Assembly (NCBI GenBank): GCA_027485165.1
Contig: JAIXRN010000003.1
Location: forward strand, 1 to 64,000
Length of the DNA: 64,000 nt
Direction: 5' to 3'
From: Rubrivivax sp.
GTDB taxonomy: Bacteria; Pseudomonadota; Gammaproteobacteria; Burkholderiales; Burkholderiaceae_C
The notes below the pieces were generated by a model. It was not told the origin of the DNA and searched no databases. It worked only from the letters and a program-made list of their open reading frames with translations. Each line of letters begins with the position of its first letter. Within the stretch, counting starts at the first letter, position 1. The translations under genes and the position numbers were made by a program. Positions 45,794 to 55,619 of the stretch are shown piece after piece.

Positions 45794-46378
45794 ATGGCCT
45801 TCGGCGCCCCTTCGCTGAAAGGCCGGGCGCTGCGCTACCAGGCGCAGCGTGAGCACAGCCGCGCAGAACTGGCGCGCAAGCTGCGGCGCTTCGCGGTCGC
45901 GCCGCAGGCCGACGGGCAAATCAACGGCCCAACCGATGACCCAACTGAAGCTGGCCATGCTGACGGCTCGCCGGTAGAGCCGGTAGAAGCAGCAGGGCCT
46001 TCGCCCCAGGCCCAGATCGACACCGCGCTCGACGAACTGGCCGCGCACGGGCTGATCAGCGACGAACGCGCCGCCGCCTCGGTGCTGCACAGCCAGGGCC
46101 CGCGCAGCGGCGAACGGCGCTTGAAGCAGGTGCTGCAGGCCAAGGGGCTGGCGCCCGAACTGGTGGCCAGTACCTTGGCATTGGCGCGCGGCGGTGAATT
46201 TGAACGCGCCCTGGCGCTCTGGCAGCGCCGTTTCGGCCAGCCCGCGGCCAGTGCTGCCGAGCGCGCGCGCCAAGCGCGCTTTCTGCAGGGTCGCGGATTT
46301 GGCTTCGACATCATCAGCCGGGTGTTGCGCAGCGCTGGCGCACCGGTCGCTGGCAGCGACGAATCGCCGGCAGACTGA
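45794..46378 (+). CDS. recX: Recombination regulator RecX
   Basis: Inhibitor or modulator of RecA filaments; 194 residues, longer than E. coli RecX (166). It has the three-helix repeats (LKGRALRYQAQREHSRAELARKLRRF; ALDELAAHGLISDERAAASVLHSQ; FLQGRGFGFDIISRVL). A disordered, Gly/Pro/Asp-rich insert of about 35 residues separates the first repeat from the rest. It follows recA by 10 bases. Confidence 0.92.
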   Translation: MAFGAPSLKGRALRYQAQREHSRAELARKLRRFAVAPQADGQINGPTDDPTEAGHADGSPVEPVEAAGPSPQAQIDTALDELAAHGLISDERAAASVLHSQGPRSGERRLKQVLQAKGLAPELVASTLALARGGEFERALALWQRRFGQPAASAAERARQARFLQGRGFGFDIISRVLRSAGAPVAGSDESPAD

Positions 46379-46505
46379 AAGATGCTGTGAAAGGCGCCGC
46401 CTCTGGGCTGGCCTTGCCGCCAGTTGGCGCGCTGTAAGTTCTGCTGCAACGCAGCATGTTAGATTCCGCCGCGCTGGGCTTCCAGCGCATTGCCTTCCGC
46501 CACCG

Positions 46506-47107
46506 ATGTCTCTTCCGCCAGCGGCGCCCCAGCGCCAGCTCAAACACCGCCGCCAGATCGACGTGCAGGTGTTTTCGCGAGAAGATGGCCTCTGGGAAGT
46601 GGACGCCACACTGGTGGACACCAAGACCCGCGACGCAAATATGGCAGATGGCTTGCGACCTGCCGGGCAGCCCATCCACGACATGCTGCTGCGCCTGGTC
46701 GTCAACACCAAGCTGGACATCGTGGCCGCCGGGTCCGACACGCGCTGGATGCCCTACCCCGGCATCTGCAGCGAACATGGCGACGCCTACCAGCGCCTGG
46801 TCGGGCTGAACCTGCTGCAAGACTTCCGCCGCCAGGTGCGCCAGCGCCTGGGCGGCGTGCAGGGCTGCACCCACATCACCGAACTCGCCCAGGTGCTGCC
46901 CACCGCCGTGGTGCAGGGCTTTGCCGGCGAAGTCATCGACACCAAGGGCACTGCCGAAGGCGCCAGCCAGCCATTCCAGATCGACCGCTGCCATGCCCTG
47001 CGCAGCAGCGGCGAAGCGGTGCGCGTGCACTACCCGCGCTGGTACCGCCCCCAGCCCGCCGCCGCCCAGCCCCCAGAACCGAACCCGCGAACGAGCAAGG
47101 ACAGCCC

Positions 47108-47111
<4 letters not shown>
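46506..47111 (+). CDS. DUF2889 domain protein
   Basis: 201 residues, function unknown. The family pattern is present: [100 protein letters not shown]. Two conserved Cys/His spots (GICSEH and GCTH) could bind metal. The ATGA overlap at 47108-47111 couples it to sucC, which is unusual for a gene of unknown function and hints at a link with the TCA cycle. Most of the terminal 15 residues are Pro-rich. Confidence 0.85.
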
Positions 47112-48268
<1,157 letters not shown>

Positions 48269-48279
48269 GGGAAACGAAC

Positions 48280-49173
48280 ATGAGCATCCTGATCAACAAG
48301 GACACCAAGGTCATCACCCAGGGCATCACGGGCAAGACCGGGCAGTTCCACACCCGCGGCTGCGTGGCCTATGCGAACGGCAAAAACTGCTTCGTGGCCG
48401 GCGTGAACCCAAAGAAGGCCGGCGAAGACTTCGAAGGCATTCCCATCTATGCCGGCGTGAAGGAAGCCGCCGCTGCCACCGGCGCCACCGTCAGCGTGAT
48501 CTACGTGCCGCCAGCCGGTGCGGCCGCCGCCATCTGGGAAGCCGTGGAAGCCGACCTGGACCTGGCGATCTGCATCACCGAAGGCATCCCCGTGAAGGAC
48601 ATGCTGGAAGTGCGCAACAAGATGAAAGCCAAGGAAGCCGCTGGCGGCAAGAAGACCCTGCTGCTGGGCCCCAACTGCCCCGGCCTGATCACCCCCGACG
48701 AGATCAAGATCGGCATCATGCCCGGTCACATCCACAAGAAGGGCCGCATCGGTGTGGTGTCCCGCTCGGGCACGCTGACCTACGAAGCGGTCGCACAGTT
48801 GACGGAAATCGGCCTGGGCCAGAGCAGCGCGGTGGGTATCGGCGGCGACCCGATCAACGGCCTGAAGCACATCGACGTGATGCAGCTGTTCAACGACGAC
48901 CCCGATACCGATGCCGTCATCATGATCGGCGAAATCGGCGGCCCCGACGAGGCCGAGGCTGCGCGTTGGTGCCAGGCCAACATGAAAAAGCCCATCGTCG
49001 GCTTCATCGCCGGCGTCACGGCGCCGGCGGGCAAGCGCATGGGGCATGCCGGCGCGCTGATTTCCGGTGGCGCCGACACGGCCGACGCGAAGCTGCAGAT
49101 CATGGAAGCCTGCGGCTTCACGGTCACACGCAACCCCAGCGAAATGGGCCGGCTGCTGAAGGGTCTGCTGTAA
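48280..49173 (+). CDS. sucD: Succinyl-CoA synthetase, alpha subunit
   Basis: 297 residues. CoA-binding N-terminus [26 protein letters not shown]; the active-site His is in the C-terminal [36 protein letters not shown] and [17 protein letters not shown] are standard. Forms the complex with SucC. ATG at 48280 has a GGGAAACG site. A hairpin follows 10 bases after the stop. Confidence 0.98.
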   Translation: MSILINKDTKVITQGITGKTGQFHTRGCVAYANGKNCFVAGVNPKKAGEDFEGIPIYAGVKEAAAATGATVSVIYVPPAGAAAAIWEAVEADLDLAICITEGIPVKDMLEVRNKMKAKEAAGGKKTLLLGPNCPGLITPDEIKIGIMPGHIHKKGRIGVVSRSGTLTYEAVAQLTEIGLGQSSAVGIGGDPINGLKHIDVMQLFNDDPDTDAVIMIGEIGGPDEAEAARWCQANMKKPIVGFIAGVTAPAGKRMGHAGALISGGADTADAKLQIMEACGFTVTRNPSEMGRLLKGLL

Positions 49174-49183
49174 AGCCAGGGCA

Positions 49184-49203
49184 GCGGCCCCGGTCGGGGC
49201 CGC
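49184..49203 (+). terminator. Hairpin terminator after sucD
   Basis: GCGGCCCC (49184-49191) pairs with GGGGCCGC (49196-49203) around a GGTC loop; only scattered T residues follow. A second inverted repeat, AGTGGGC and GCCCACT (49219-49243), lies before the TerC gene and could belong to its control. Confidence 0.6.
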
Positions 49204-49289
49204 ATCTGTAATTCCCGCAGTGGGCTCGACATGCTTGCCCACTAAACTCATGGGGTTGTCCTCCTGACGCGCAGCGCCCGCCGAACCCC

Positions 49290-50027
49290 ATGGAAATGCT
49301 CTCTGACCCCGCGTTCTGGATCGCCGTTGGCCAGATCATCCTGATCGACATCCTGCTGGGGGGTGACAACGCCGTCGTCATCGCGCTGGCCTGCCGCAAG
49401 CTGCCGCCCGACATGCGCACCAAGGGCATCCTCTGGGGCACCGCGGGCGCCATCATCCTGCGCGTCATCCTCATCTTTTTCGCGCTCACCCTGCTGGCCA
49501 TTCCCTTCCTGAAGCTGGTGGGGGCCATCCTGCTGGTGTGGATCGGCGTCAAGCTGCTGGCGCCAGAAGAAGACGGGCACGGCGACATCGCCGCTTCCGA
49601 CAAGCTGTTTGCCGCCATCAAGACCATCATCGTGGCCGACCTGGTGATGAGCGTCGACAACGTCATCGCGATTGCCGGCGCGGCGCAGGGCGCGGGCGAA
49701 CACCAGATGGCCCTGGTCATCTTCGGCCTGCTGGTCAGCATTCCCATCATCGTCTGGGGCAGCCAGCTGGTGATCAAGCTGATGGATCGGTTCCCGATGA
49801 TCATCACCCTGGGCGGCATGCTGCTGGGCTGGATTGCCGGCACCATGGCCGTCACCGACCCGGCCGTCGTGCCCTACATGCCGCTGGCCGGCGACATCGT
49901 GGCCGGCAAGGCCCCCGAAGTGCAGGCCGCCGTGCGCTACGGCGCGGGCGTGGCCGGTGCGCTGCTGGTGCTGGCGATCGGCATGTTCATCAAGCGGCGT
50001 TCCGCGTCTGCGGGCGCTGCGCACTGA
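49290..50027 (+). CDS. TerC family membrane protein
   Basis: 245 residues with 7 hydrophobic helices, inner membrane. The conserved Asp/Asn motifs ILLGGDNAVVIALACR and VADLVMSVDNVIAIAGAA mark the TerC/YjbE family (manganese export or tellurium resistance by homology). No yybP-ykoY-like leader was recognised upstream, although it is common for such genes. The downstream kinase gene follows after 72 bases. Confidence 0.9.
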   Translation: MEMLSDPAFWIAVGQIILIDILLGGDNAVVIALACRKLPPDMRTKGILWGTAGAIILRVILIFFALTLLAIPFLKLVGAILLVWIGVKLLAPEEDGHGDIAASDKLFAAIKTIIVADLVMSVDNVIAIAGAAQGAGEHQMALVIFGLLVSIPIIVWGSQLVIKLMDRFPMIITLGGMLLGWIAGTMAVTDPAVVPYMPLAGDIVAGKAPEVQAAVRYGAGVAGALLVLAIGMFIKRRSASAGAAH

Positions 50028-50099
50028 CGCCAGGCGGCACGCGCCCACGCGGCGCCTTCCCGCTGCCTTCCAACGCTGCGAGCCCAGCCCCCGCCCCGC

Positions 50100-50981
50100 A
50101 TGGGCCAGCCCACCCGCCCGCCCAGCCGGCGTCTGCGCTTTGCAGACCGCTTCGACCTGCTGCGCCTGCTGGGCAGCGGCGCCCATGCCCGTGTCTACGC
50201 GGCACACGACCGCAGCTTCAACCGCCTGGTGGCGCTGAAGATCTTCGCCCTGCAGCCACGCGGTGAAAGCAGCCTGGCCGGCGCCGAGGCGCGCAGCCGC
50301 TTCGAAGCCGAAGCCCGCACCGCCCAGCGCCTGAACCACCCGGACATCGTGCAGGTGCTGGAAGCCGGCAGCTACGAAGGCCAGGCCTGGCTGGCCATGG
50401 AACTGGCGCCGGGCAGTTCGCTGCAGCGTTACACCGAACCCGCGCGGTTGCTGCCCGAACCCGCCGTGCTGCGCACCGGCCAGCGCATCGCCCTGGCGCT
50501 GGCCCATGCCCACAGCCAGCGCGTGGTGCACCGCGACCTGAAGCCTGCCAATGTGCTGGTCGACTGGCCCAGCGACACGCTGAAGATCGTCGACTTCGGC
50601 CTGGCGCGCAGCGACGACGCGACCGCTACCCGCACAGGGCTGATGCTGGGCACGCCGCAATACATGGCGCCCGAACTGCTGGCCGGTGCCCGGCCCGACG
50701 AACGCAGCGACTTCTACGCCCTGGGCGTCATCCTGTTCGAACTGCTCAGCGCGCGGCTGCCCTTCGATACCAGCAACCTGGGTGAACTGCTCAAGCGCGC
50801 GGCACAAGACCCGGCGCCCGACCTGCGCAGCCTGAAGCCCCACACCCCCGACGCGCTGGCCGAGCTGCTGGCCGAACTGCTGGCCACCCGCCCCGCACAA
50901 CGCCTGGCCGACGGTTCGCGCGTGGCCGGCCGGCTGCGCAGCTTGCGCCTGGCCTGGCCGGGCGGTGCGATGTCACGCTGA
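50100..50981 (+). CDS. Soluble Ser/Thr protein kinase
   Basis: Eukaryotic-type (Hanks) kinase of 293 residues. G-loop LLGSGAHARVYAAHD, catalytic Lys in RLVALKIFAL, catalytic loop VVHRDLKPANVLVD, DFG in KIVDFGLAR, and GTPQYMAPELLAG. No transmembrane helix or PASTA domain, so it is cytosolic. It opens a group with a PP2C phosphatase and an FHA protein, implying a phosphorylation-reading circuit. No T6SS genes are adjacent, although such trios often control them. Confidence 0.93.
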   Translation: MGQPTRPPSRRLRFADRFDLLRLLGSGAHARVYAAHDRSFNRLVALKIFALQPRGESSLAGAEARSRFEAEARTAQRLNHPDIVQVLEAGSYEGQAWLAMELAPGSSLQRYTEPARLLPEPAVLRTGQRIALALAHAHSQRVVHRDLKPANVLVDWPSDTLKIVDFGLARSDDATATRTGLMLGTPQYMAPELLAGARPDERSDFYALGVILFELLSARLPFDTSNLGELLKRAAQDPAPDLRSLKPHTPDALAELLAELLATRPAQRLADGSRVAGRLRSLRLAWPGGAMSR

Positions 50982-51196
50982 ACCTTCTGCCCGCGGGGGT
51001 AGCGAGCTGGTTCGGGCGCACAATTCACACCATCCTTCAGGCGTGCGGGGCCGCGCGGGTTCTGTGCCAGCGCCCCGTGGTGGGGTGACACCTGCCGCAC
51101 GGCCATTTGCTGCCCTCTTTTGCTGCCTCCCGCTGTCTTTCGCCGCGACTTCACCGCCCCCCTGCCTTGGCCCCCACGACACCCGCGCCCGCCCCC

Positions 51197-51988
51197 ATGG
51201 TCGACATGCACGCCGCCGTCGACGCTGGCCGGGCGCGCAGCAACAACGAAGATTCGGTCGCCATCGACCCCGGCGCGGCCCTGGCTGTGCTGGCCGACGG
51301 CATGGGCGGCTACAACGCGGGCGAAGTGGCCGCCAATATGGCCACCAGCTTCATCCGTACCGAACTCGGCCGCTGGCTGCGCGAAGCCAGCAGCCAGGCC
51401 AGCGACGCCGAAGTGCGCCGCGCCATGGACATCTGCGTGGACAACGCCAACCGCGCCATCTACAGCGCCAGCAACACCCACCCGCAATATGCCGGCATGG
51501 GCACCACCCTGGTGGTGGCGGTGTTCCGCGACGGCAAGCTGCTGCTGGGGCATGTGGGCGACTCGCGCTGCTACCGGCTGCGCGCAGGGCGGCTGCAGCA
51601 GTTGACCCGCGACCATTCCCTGCTGCAGGAACAGATCGACGCTGGGCTGATCACGCCTGAACAGGCGGCGTTTTCCGCCAACAAGAACCTGGTCACGCGT
51701 GCCGTCGGCGTGGAAGACACCGTGCTGCTGGAAACCCACCAGCACGATCTGCAGGGCGACGACCTGTTCCTGCTGTGTTCCGACGGCCTGTCCGACATGC
51801 TGGACGACGCGCAGATTGCCCAGTTGCTGCTGGCGCCAGATGCGCAGGAATCGTTGGAAAGGACCAGTCGTGCACTGATCGCGGCGGCCAATGATGCAGG
51901 CGGTAAGGATAATATCTCCGTGATTCTGGTGCGTGCCTCCGGCGGCGCAAACGCATCGGCGAAGTCGTGGTGGCCGTTCCGCCGTTGA
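51197..51988 (+). CDS. PP2C-family Ser/Thr phosphatase
   Basis: Metal-dependent phosphatase of 263 residues (Stp1/PrpC type). Metal-site motifs: VDAGRARSNNEDS, LADGMGGYNAGEVAA, GHVGDSRCYRL, LLCSDGLSDMLDD and GGKDNISVILV. ATG at 51197 gives the family-like start; upstream Pro-rich codons are excluded. Expected to reverse the action of the kinase just upstream and to act on the FHA partner or its ligands. The 215-base gap before it shows nothing else recognisable. Confidence 0.93.
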   Translation: MVDMHAAVDAGRARSNNEDSVAIDPGAALAVLADGMGGYNAGEVAANMATSFIRTELGRWLREASSQASDAEVRRAMDICVDNANRAIYSASNTHPQYAGMGTTLVVAVFRDGKLLLGHVGDSRCYRLRAGRLQQLTRDHSLLQEQIDAGLITPEQAAFSANKNLVTRAVGVEDTVLLETHQHDLQGDDLFLLCSDGLSDMLDDAQIAQLLLAPDAQESLERTSRALIAAANDAGGKDNISVILVRASGGANASAKSWWPFRR

Positions 51989-52078
51989 GCGTGGCCCACG
52001 TCCCCTGAAGACAAGAACCGACGCGACAAGGCGTCTCGTGGGTTGCTGCCGGCAACCTGCAGCAACGAGGTCTCGTGC

Positions 52079-52840
52079 ATGGGCAAGCTGGTCGTTTCGC
52101 TCGACGGGGTCGTCATCAAGGAAGTCCAGATCACCAAGGACAAGACCACCCTGGGTCGGCGGCCGTACAACGACATCGTGATCGACAACCTGGCGGTCAG
52201 CGGCGAACACGCCGTGCTGCAGATGGTGGGTGCCGACGTCTTCATCGAAGACCTGAACAGCACCAATGGCACCTATATCAACGGTAAAGCCATCAAGAAG
52301 CAGCTGCTCACGCACAACGACACGGTCGAGATCGGCAAGTACAAGATCAAGTACCTGGTCGACGACAACAGCGACTACGAAAAGACATTGATCATGCGGC
52401 CGCCCGGCAGCCATGCGCCGGCCCCGCATGCACCGCCGCCTTATGCGTCGCAGAACGTCATGCAGACGGGCCACCCCGGGCTGGGCCTGGGCGCAGCCGC
52501 CCCTGCGCCTGCCGCTGCGCCGGTCTACGGTGCGTCCGCCGTTGCCGGCAGCGCATCTGCGGGTGCAGCGGCCGGTACATCGGCTGCACTCATCAAGGTG
52601 TTGAACGGTGCCGCGGCCGGGCGCGAAGTGGTGTTGACCAAGATCGTCACCACGGTCGGCAAGCCTGGCGTGCAGGTGGCCAGCATCACCAAACGGCCCA
52701 CCGGCTACGCTTTCGCCCATGTGGAAGGCGCCACCAAGCCCAGCATCAACGGCTCGCCCCTGGTCGGCGATTCCGTGCCCCTGCGCAACGGCGACGTGAT
52801 CGAACTCGCCGGCACGCAGATGCAGTTCATCTACCGGTAG
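52079..52840 (+). CDS. FHA-domain protein (two FHA-like modules)
   Basis: 253 residues. FHA domain at 1-95: phosphothreonine-binding GRRPYNDIVIDNLAVSGEHAVL and DLNSTNGTYINGK. A disordered linker at about 115-180 (His/Pro/Ala-rich) follows, then a second, degenerate FHA-like module at about 183-253 (GREVVLTKIVTTVGKPG, INGSPLVGDSVPLRNGDVIEL). TLIMRPP after the first module could be a phosphorylated Thr site. Third member of the kinase-phosphatase-FHA group. Confidence 0.92.
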   Translation: MGKLVVSLDGVVIKEVQITKDKTTLGRRPYNDIVIDNLAVSGEHAVLQMVGADVFIEDLNSTNGTYINGKAIKKQLLTHNDTVEIGKYKIKYLVDDNSDYEKTLIMRPPGSHAPAPHAPPPYASQNVMQTGHPGLGLGAAAPAPAAAPVYGASAVAGSASAGAAAGTSAALIKVLNGAAAGREVVLTKIVTTVGKPGVQVASITKRPTGYAFAHVEGATKPSINGSPLVGDSVPLRNGDVIELAGTQMQFIYR

Positions 52841-52862
52841 GCCGGGCGCTTTCGCGCCGGCC
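52840..52862 (+). terminator. Hairpin after the FHA gene
   Basis: GGCCGGGCGC and GCGCCGGCC pair around TTTC with one bulge, starting at the last base of the stop codon. There is no T tract; function as terminator is uncertain. Confidence 0.4.
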
Positions 52863-53052
52863 TTGGCCGGCGCTCTTCGTTGACGGCGGCTTGTGACGCC
52901 TTTCACGCGCGCCCACTGGGGCTATCCATTAGTTGGGGGAAACTGCGTCAGGCTGCCTTGCGCGGCGGGCGCGCTGGCTTCACGATAGACGCCGCCGGCG
53001 GTGGTCCTGCCCGGCGCCTGGCCTCGCACCAACCCCTCTACCTTTCAGCCCC

Positions 53053-53835
53053 ATGAAGATCCGCGTGCTCGGCTGTTCGGGATCGATTGCCGCCGGCAGC
53101 CGCACCACGTCCTTCCTGGTCGACGGCTGCATCCTGATCGACGCCGGCACTGGCGTGGGCGACCTGACGCTGGACGAGCTCTCGGCTGTCGACCACATCT
53201 TCGTCACCCATTCGCACCTGGACCACGTGCTGGCCATTGGCCTGCTGGCCGACAGCGTGGCCCGCCGGCGCACCGCCGCGCAGCGCCCACCGGTGGTGGT
53301 GCACGCGCTGGCGGCCACCATCGACGTGCTGCGCACGCACATGTTCAACGGCCTGATCTGGCCCGACTTCACGCGCCTGCCCACCCCCGCCCAGCCGGTG
53401 CTGGCCTTCCGCGCCCTGGCCCTGGGCGACGTGCTGGAAGTGGCTGGCCACCGCATCGAAGTGCTGCCCGCCGCCCACACCGTGCCGGCCGTGGGCTACG
53501 CCGTGCTGGGGGCCACGCCCGGCGGCGGCGCCTGGGTCTTCACCGGCGACACCGGCCCCAACCCGGCGCTGTGGCAACGCCTGGCCCAGCTGCCCGTGGG
53601 CGCGCTGGTGATCGAAACCGCCTTCCGCGACGACGAACACGCCGTGGCCACCATCAGCCAGCACCTGTGCCCCGCGAAGCTGAAGCTGGAACTGGACAAG
53701 CTGGCCTACCCGGCCGACGTCTACATCACCCACATCAAGCCTGGCGAAGTGGAAGCCGTGATGGCCGAGATCGGCGCCCAGGCCAGCCGCCACCGGATCA
53801 GCGCGCTGCAGACCGGGCAGGTGATGGGGGGCTGA
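53053..53835 (+). CDS. Metallo-beta-lactamase-fold phosphodiesterase (class II cyclic nucleotide type)
   Basis: 260 residues. The motif HSHLDH is complete (VTHSHLDHVLAIGLLADSV). Preceding LIDAGTGVGDLT, later AAHTVPAVGYAV, GDTGPNPALW and the ending YITHIKPGEVEAVMAEI match class II cyclic-nucleotide phosphodiesterases and their relatives, which cleave 3',5'-cAMP or cGMP. The kinase-phosphatase-FHA genes lie upstream and the pilin locus downstream; whether it acts in either is open. Confidence 0.8.
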   Translation: MKIRVLGCSGSIAAGSRTTSFLVDGCILIDAGTGVGDLTLDELSAVDHIFVTHSHLDHVLAIGLLADSVARRRTAAQRPPVVVHALAATIDVLRTHMFNGLIWPDFTRLPTPAQPVLAFRALALGDVLEVAGHRIEVLPAAHTVPAVGYAVLGATPGGGAWVFTGDTGPNPALWQRLAQLPVGALVIETAFRDDEHAVATISQHLCPAKLKLELDKLAYPADVYITHIKPGEVEAVMAEIGAQASRHRISALQTGQVMGG

Positions 53836-53853
53836 CGGGAAGTTCAGCGCACC

Positions 53854-53884
53854 GCCAGGTGTGACCCGTTGCGTCACACCTGGC
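53854..53884 (+). terminator. Strong hairpin between the phosphodiesterase and pilA
   Basis: A perfect 12-bp stem (GCCAGGTGTGAC / GTCACACCTGGC) with a 7-base loop, 18 bases after the stop. There is no T run, so it may be a factor-dependent or bidirectional terminator. Confidence 0.55.
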
Positions 53885-53913
53885 CGCCCCGGGCCGCGGG
53901 GCTGGCGGACCGA

Positions 53914-53996
53914 CTGACAAAACTTGTCAGCCGATGTGACGAACAGCACGCGAATCAGGGCCCAAACCGCCGATTCACCCCTGGCACGGCCCCTGC
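53914..53996 (+). promoter_or_regulatory. Sigma-54 promoter of pilA with upstream inverted repeat
   Basis: TGGCACGGCCCCTGC at 53982-53996 has GG and GC exactly 10 bases apart, the -24/-12 pattern of sigma-54. An inverted repeat CTGACAA-AAC-TTGTCAG lies at 53914-53930, carrying TGTC elements of the sort PilR binds. The start codon is 48 bases downstream of the -12 element. Confidence 0.75.
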
Positions 53997-54043
53997 GATA
54001 AGTGAAGGGTCTCACCCCCCAACAGCCCTTCTGGAGCAATTCA

Positions 54044-54559
54044 ATGAACCGTATCCAACGCACCGTCAAGCGCGGTTTCACGCTGATCGAACTGATGATC
54101 GTCGTGGCCATCATCGGCATCTTGGCAGCCGTCGCGCTGCCGGCTTACCAGGACTACACCGTCCGCGCCCGCGTCTCTGAAGCGCTGAGCCTGGCTTCCT
54201 CCGCCAAGATCAACGTCCAGGACATCCTGTCTTCGGGCAACCCGAACTCGAACGCTGGTGGTTACAGCTTCGGCTACAACGCGCCGACAGCTTCGCGCAA
54301 CGTCACCAGCGTCGCCATCGCCGCCGCCACCGGCATCATCACGGTGACCACCACCGCCGCTGCTGGCAACGGCACGCTGACGATCGCGCCGTACACCGGC
54401 GCAGCCCTGCCCGGCACCGCCCTGCCCACCGGCACGGCTGCTTTCACCCCCCCGCAAGATTCGGTGAAGTGGCGTTGCGCCGCTGTGGGCGCGACCGTTG
54501 CCGTCGGCCAGACCGCCGGCACGCTGCCCACCCGCTTCGCTCCGTCCGAGTGCAAGTAA
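54044..54559 (+). CDS. pilA: Type IV major pilin
   Basis: 171 residues. A six- to ten-residue basic leader ([10 protein letters not shown]) precedes the class IVa motif [27 protein letters not shown] with the Gly-Phe cleavage site and Glu5. The C-terminal region is Ser/Thr/Ala-rich with a likely disulfide pair, CAAVG...SECK. The prepilin peptidase PilD cuts before Phe. The gene has a sigma-54 promoter, its own terminator, and pilin accessory genes directly downstream. The Ser/Thr-rich globular part is a plausible O-glycosylation target. Confidence 0.96.
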   Translation: MNRIQRTVKRGFTLIELMIVVAIIGILAAVALPAYQDYTVRARVSEALSLASSAKINVQDILSSGNPNSNAGGYSFGYNAPTASRNVTSVAIAAATGIITVTTTAAAGNGTLTIAPYTGAALPGTALPTGTAAFTPPQDSVKWRCAAVGATVAVGQTAGTLPTRFAPSECK

Positions 54560-54580
54560 GCCAGTCCCTGGCCTGACCTG

Positions 54581-54606
54581 ACGAAGAGCGCCTCGGCGCT
54601 CTTCGT
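54581..54606 (+). terminator. Intrinsic-type terminator of pilA
   Basis: An 11-bp perfect stem (ACGAAGAGCGC / GCGCTCTTCGT) with loop CTCG, followed by CGTTTC. It probably makes the short abundant pilA transcript with partial read-through to the accessory gene. Confidence 0.75.
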
Positions 54607-54628
54607 CGTTTCTGCTCCACGCCTTCCG

Positions 54629-55402
54629 ATGAACCTGATCCGTCGCTTGCGCCTGGCCCTGCCTGCTGCCGGCCTGCACCTGGCCATCAGCGTCGCCGTC
54701 GCGGCGCTGGTCGCGTGGCTGGTCTTCACCATCTGGTACCCGTACCCGTTCCGCGCCGTCTCGGGCGGACGCGAGCTGTTCACGCTGCTGGTCGCCGTTG
54801 ACGTGGTCATCGGCCCGGTGCTCACGCTGGTCCTGTACAGCCCCAGCAAGCCACGCGCTGAATTGATACGCGACCTGGCCATCGTGGCGGCACTGCAGCT
54901 GGGTGCCCTGGCCTACGGCCTGTACACCGTTCATGCCGCCCGACCTGTTTTCCTGTCCTTCGAGGGCAACCGTTTCCGCGTGGTCAGCGCGGCCGAAATC
55001 GACACCAAGACGCTGCCGCAAGCGCAACATGGCCTGGGCCAGCTCAGCCATCTTGGCCCCGTCACCATCGCCGCGCGGCTGACGAAGAACACCGACCCGG
55101 ACTTCGTCGACAGCCTCAAGCAATCGATGGAGGGCCTTCATCCTTCCTTGCGCCCATCCCGCTGGGAACCCTACGACCAACACCGCAGCGCGGTGATCGC
55201 TGAACTCCAGCCGCTGGATGCCCTGAAAAAGCGTCCTGCAGCTGAAATGGCCCAGCTCGACGCCGCCGTCGCAAAGTCCGGGTTAACCGCCGATCAACTC
55301 GGCTTCCTGCCGCTGCAGTCTCGCACCCATTCCGACTGGATCGTTCTGGTCGATCGGCGCAACGGCGACCTGCGTGGCTTCGCCGCCATCGATGGCTGGT
55401 AG
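54629..55402 (+). CDS. TfpX/TfpZ family type IV pilin accessory protein
   Basis: 257 residues. The N-terminal half has three to four hydrophobic helices, with WYPYPFRAVSGGRELFTLLVAVDVVIGPVLTLVLYSPSKPRAELIRDLAIVAALQLGALAYGLYTVHAARPVFLSFEGNRFRVV, the TfpX/TfpZ hallmark. The C-terminal half is soluble (RPSRWEPYDQ..., PLQSRTHSDWIVLVDRRNGDLRGF). In Pseudomonas aeruginosa group III and V pilin loci, such proteins sit beside pilA and modulate pilus assembly. Inner-membrane placement is inferred. Confidence 0.9.
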   Translation: MNLIRRLRLALPAAGLHLAISVAVAALVAWLVFTIWYPYPFRAVSGGRELFTLLVAVDVVIGPVLTLVLYSPSKPRAELIRDLAIVAALQLGALAYGLYTVHAARPVFLSFEGNRFRVVSAAEIDTKTLPQAQHGLGQLSHLGPVTIAARLTKNTDPDFVDSLKQSMEGLHPSLRPSRWEPYDQHRSAVIAELQPLDALKKRPAAEMAQLDAAVAKSGLTADQLGFLPLQSRTHSDWIVLVDRRNGDLRGFAAIDGW

Positions 55403-55619
55403 GCGGGCCGCCCGCCATGGCCACACCGCCGTCAGCGGACGGGTGCAGGGCGCAGGCCAGCCGAACACGGAAGACGGCCTGCACAAGGCCTGCACAAGGC
55501 CGGCAGCTTCCCGCCTAGCCGCCACATGGGCGGCCCGCACGGCCAGGGCGCCATCGAGCCGTCCGTTCCCCCCGTATGCCCCTTAGCATGCGCGGCTGCC
55601 GGCGCTTCTTGACCCTACC

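Noticed and set aside
49204..49289. Possible manganese (yybP-ykoY) riboswitch before the TerC gene
   Set aside because: The gap is only about 86 bases after the hairpin and shows neither the conserved loops nor an anti-terminator of that class.
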